Positions 44,275-46,621 of a stretch of 46,621 nt of DNA are shown here, piece by piece. How positions within the stretch are numbered: position 1 is the stretch's first letter; the number at the start of each line of letters is the position of its first letter. The translations under genes were made by a program, and so were the position numbers. Under the pieces are notes generated by a model. It ran no database searches, had not been told where the DNA came from, and worked only from the letters and a program-made list of their open reading frames with translations. This stretch comes from Streptococcus shenyangsis (GTDB lineage: Bacteria; Bacillota; Bacilli; Lactobacillales; Streptococcaceae): NCBI RefSeq assembly GCF_006385785.1, contig NZ_VFSH01000014.1:1-46621 (forward strand), given 5' to 3'.

Positions 44275-44561
44275 ACTGGTTCAAAGTGAAGTTTTGTATG
44301 CTTTATACTTTTGTTGAGCATAAAATCTATAAACTAAGGGTGAATTACAAAAATTAATTTGAGATGAAGTGAATTGTAGACTTGGGAAATGTCTCCTATT
44401 CGATTTCAGAATGAATCGTTGATACAGGATTAAAAGAACTGCAGCTTTCTTTTTATTTTGAATGAGATAGGTGTATATAGATTTGTATAACTGGTGTAGA
44501 ACTGTTTCCAAGAATTTATTGAATGTATCGAATACACACATTCTATTAATTTTGAACCAGT
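44275..44561. repeat. 287-bp non-coding block with 11-bp terminal inverted repeats
   Basis: ACTGGTTCAAA (44275-44285) and TTTGAACCAGT (44551-44561) are perfect reverse complements bounding an AT-rich stretch. An 86-codon minus-strand frame inside has no ribosome site and no known motif. No target duplication is evident. It may be a miniature inverted-repeat element or the remains of an IS. Confidence 0.45.
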
Positions 44562-44575
44562 TTTTAATTTCTAAA

Positions 44576-44584
44576 TGTTATAAT
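44576..44584 (+). promoter_or_regulatory. extended -10 promoter before the XRE pseudogene and ABC exporter
   Basis: TGT-TATAAT at 44576-44584; AAAAGGAG at 44599-44606 and ATG at 44612 follow. It is probably the promoter of the intact exporter gene at 44954 as well. Confidence 0.65.
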
Positions 44585-44611
44585 AGTTTTATCAAGTAAA
44601 AGGAGACTGCC

Positions 44612-44938
44612 ATGATTGGAGACAATATAAAATTCTTACGAAAATCACATAATCTGATATAACCAGAATTTTCACGGATTTTGGGTGTGTCACGAAATAG
44701 CCTAAATCGTTAGAAAAAGCTTACTTTCAATAGAAGTATTGGAAATATTCATTTTACATCTATCAAAGAAACATGGGATAGACCTATATTTTACAAAATA
44801 GCAAATTATATTTTGAATGATAGTAAAAACGGCAGTACTTGTGTGATTTACAATTATTGCACTCAATGTCCGAGTATCGCACTATTTGAAATAGGGAATA
44901 GTAGAGATTGTTCTGCGATATGTAAAAAAACGCATTAG
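44612..44938 (+). pseudogene. XRE-family (PezA-like N-terminus) regulator with two in-frame stops
   Basis: The frame starts MIGDNIKFLRKSHNLI, meets TAA where such proteins have Gln (LTQ), continues PEFSRILGVSRNSLNR, then TAG where Trp or Tyr would precede E-N-G. This is an XRE helix-turn-helix of the kind seen at the start of PezA antitoxins. Beyond the second stop the same frame stays open for 75 codons to TAG at 44936-44938 but no longer resembles a regulator, and its end is Cys-rich. Promoter, ribosome site and ATG are intact, so the decay is recent or the product is the downstream part. Confidence 0.65.
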
Positions 44939-44953
44939 CAAGGAGTATCGTAT

Positions 44954-46465
44954 ATGCTACCATATCTTAAAACTATTAGATGGTATCTCTTCTTTAATTT
45001 TCTTTTTGGTGTAGTATCGAATATCTGCACAGCTTTGTTACCGTATTTCACGCAGGCATTAATCAAAGGGGATTATCAAGTAGCTCTATATGGTTACTCT
45101 ATGTCAGTGGCTGGCTATTTGAGTTGTAACTATATCCAAATGATACTTGATTGGAAGCAGGGGATTATCTTTTCGACTACTTTGAAAAATGAGTGGTTTC
45201 GTTCACTTCTGGGACTCAGTCACCACGATTTCAAGCAGAAAACAGTAGCAGAGTATATTTCCTATCAATCTAATGACCTAGATTCGTTGGAAAAGGATTA
45301 CCTTCCTCCATTGATGAGTTTTATCAAACAAATTTTACGTATCATCATTTACGCTTTCATTATTAGCAGAACAATTAATCCTATTGTATCATTGATTTTA
45401 ATCTTTTCTACTGGAATTAGTATTCAAATTCCTAAAATCGTTGGGAAGTTGACCGCTAATCGCAGACAGGTTTACTTGAAAAAACAAGGAGATTACTATC
45501 GAACTTTGGAGGATTTGCTCATGGGACATCATTTGGTAAATAAACTAACTATGTCGCATTTTTTGAATCAACAAAAGAGTTCTCTAAAGAATTTGCAGGA
45601 TAAGTATTTTAAGTATGGTTTGACAAAAATTACTGGCATCTTATTGACAGGTGTTTCTTTTGAATTCATTAGTCTTGTTCTGTTTATTTATTTAGCCTAC
45701 TCTCTATCTCACCAGCAACTCGGTATTCCTGAGGTGGTGGCGAGTTTCGGATATATTAATGCTTTTTCTGAACCAATACAGGAAATCCTTTATGATTTAC
45801 AAATGTTAGAGTCCGTAAAGCCTGTAATCAAGAGTTTTCAAAACATTGTTGGGAGACCCGTTTCAGTTCAAGCACCTCAACATTCTTTTGATACGATTAT
45901 TTTGAAAAATATTTCCAAACAACTGGGAGAATCAAAATTGATAATTACTTCCGCTACGATTCAAAAAGGGGATAAAATTGCGCTTATTGGTAAGAATGGG
46001 TCTGGAAAAAGTAGTCTTCTCAACATTTTAAATGGAACAGATGAAGATTTTGAAGGACAAATTGTGCTAGATGGGCTTGTTTTGGACCATCTTTGGGGAA
46101 GATTCGGTATGATTCTGCAACAAGAACATACATTTATTTCAAGTTATGAAAATAATGTAACGCTATTCAATAGTTTCAATGAAAAATTCAGAGAAGAAGA
46201 TTTTGAAAAAATTCCACCACAATCCCTGTCAGGTGGTCAGCAACAACGAATGTATTTAAATCGTGAGAAAAATCGTAAAAATCCATTGCTTATCCTAGAC
46301 GAACCTTTCTCTGCCTTGGATACTAATCAGTTTAAAATGGAATTGGAAAGAGTTCTGGAACTACCAAGTGCCGTCATTGTTACTTTACATCGCCAAAACG
46401 AATTATTAAGTAAGTTTGACCAAGTTTGGGAAATTAAGAATGGAGAACTTGTAATTTTGAAATAG
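44954..46465 (+). CDS. ABC half-exporter (membrane and ATPase domains fused)
   Basis: A 503-residue protein. The N-terminal six-helix domain spans about 8-275 with hydrophobic stretches near 10-28, 48-62, 125-165 and 230-255. The ATPase (about 310-500) has Walker A GKNGSGKSS (about 346-354), a Q-loop in ILQQEH, signature LSGGQQQR, Walker B LLILDEPFSALD and the H-loop TLHR. It is about 70 residues shorter than typical half-exporters, mainly in the ATPase between the Q-loop and signature. AAGGAG precedes the ATG. It follows the XRE pseudogene and ends 30 bases before an IS. Substrate unknown; peptide export is possible. Confidence 0.85.
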   Translation: MLPYLKTIRWYLFFNFLFGVVSNICTALLPYFTQALIKGDYQVALYGYSMSVAGYLSCNYIQMILDWKQGIIFSTTLKNEWFRSLLGLSHHDFKQKTVAEYISYQSNDLDSLEKDYLPPLMSFIKQILRIIIYAFIISRTINPIVSLILIFSTGISIQIPKIVGKLTANRRQVYLKKQGDYYRTLEDLLMGHHLVNKLTMSHFLNQQKSSLKNLQDKYFKYGLTKITGILLTGVSFEFISLVLFIYLAYSLSHQQLGIPEVVASFGYINAFSEPIQEILYDLQMLESVKPVIKSFQNIVGRPVSVQAPQHSFDTIILKNISKQLGESKLIITSATIQKGDKIALIGKNGSGKSSLLNILNGTDEDFEGQIVLDGLVLDHLWGRFGMILQQEHTFISSYENNVTLFNSFNEKFREEDFEKIPPQSLSGGQQQRMYLNREKNRKNPLLILDEPFSALDTNQFKMELERVLELPSAVIVTLHRQNELLSKFDQVWEIKNGELVILK

Positions 46466-46495
46466 CTAAATTATAAAGAATAAAACGCATAGTAT

Positions 46496-46621
46496 TGTAC
46501 TGACCCCAAAAAGTTAGACAATCAATTTATCCGAAGGATTTAGTTCTGTATTGCACAGGACTGAGTCCTTTTAGTTTTACCTTAATTCGTTTATTGTTGT
46601 AGTAATCAATATAGTCTACAA
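46496..46621 (-). mobile_element. IS3-family insertion sequence, 3' end, inverted copy
   Basis: Starts TGTACTGACCCC at 46496 and is the exact reverse complement of bases 2-127. The remainder of the element lies beyond the window. Confidence 0.85.
46527..46621 (-). pseudogene. IS3-family transposase (OrfB), C-terminal fragment cut by window edge
   Basis: Reverse-strand frame ending at 46527-46529 (TAA). It is identical to the fragment at 1-96, with YYNNKRIK and LKGLSPVQYR, and partial at the window edge. Confidence 0.85.

Noticed and set aside
44281..44541. 86-codon minus-strand ORF inside the inverted-repeat block
   Set aside because: No ribosome site, no recognisable motif, and lysine/leucine/phenylalanine-rich composition expected from AT-rich DNA.

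Overview
The window reads as chromosomal DNA of a low-GC Gram-positive coccus of the Streptococcus mitis/pneumoniae group. The evidence is the dcw-distal order ftsA-ftsZ-ylmE-sepF-ylmG-ylmH-divIVA-ileS, the manganese locus psaBCA-tpx next to pepO, a choline-binding-type cell-wall amidase, and five BOX repeats, which are typical of the pneumococcus and its closest relatives. From memory, the backbone gene order follows the pneumococcal chromosome. The amidase between the metallo-hydrolase and relA, and some small accessory genes, lead me to prefer a commensal Mitis-group strain over S. pneumoniae itself; this is inference.

Layout. 1-245: the 3' end of an IS3-family element abuts a decapitated nudix gene. 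336-1040: a YwaF-like membrane protein. 1260-7076: the division cluster ftsA, ftsZ, ylmE, sepF, ylmG, ylmH, divIVA, tightly packed and co-directional. 7083-10121: T-box leader and ileS, with the T-box promoter embedded in the end of divIVA. 10270-14800: BOX, nucleotidyltransferase-like gene, gpmA, GH95 glycosidase, BOX. 14921-18332: a two-gene ABC (ATPase plus very large FtsX-type permease) system. 18333-23548: an eroded accessory island with a palindrome-rich block, a PlcR/RRNPP-like regulator, a frameshifted secreted-peptide gene, short leader ORFs, an attenuator-like hairpin, a lactococcin-972-type immunity/export pair, and a frameshifted small gene. 23549-26868: tpx, psaA, psaC, psaB with a PsaR-type operator over the -35 box. 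26992-28884: pepO. 29125-34352: metallo-hydrolase, amidase, relA, dtd. 34391-36834: two paralogous small membrane proteins, a PnuC-like transporter and psaR. 36946-40553: phosphoesterase, Rrf2 regulator, YdcF-like protein, DUF2974-type hydrolase. 40677-42153: a membrane-anchored FNR-like oxidoreductase and a TetR regulator, each preceded by the same inverted-repeat operator. 42519-44163: a response regulator/intramembrane-sensing histidine kinase pair. 44275-46465: a 287-bp block with 11-bp terminal inverted repeats, an XRE regulator pseudogene and a short ABC half-exporter. 46496-46621: the same IS3-family end as at the left edge, inverted.

How parts work together. PsaR, encoded at 36184-36834, is the expected Mn-dependent repressor of the psaBCA promoter found at 26831-26868. 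The TetR protein probably controls itself and the oxidoreductase through twin operators. The PlcR-like regulator sits divergently from a good promoter that now drives only a broken secreted-peptide gene, while the immunity/transport genes downstream remain intact. This looks like a bacteriocin locus that has lost its product but kept its protection.

The strongest leads are the decayed bacteriocin/pheromone region (19741-20402), the TetR twin operators, the divIVA-embedded T-box promoter, and the pseudo-regulator plus Cys-rich reading frame before the last ABC exporter. I found no CRISPR array, rRNA or tRNA. I see no clear evidence of a wholly new system; the least explained stretches are 19970-20420, 42154-42518 and 44164-44953.
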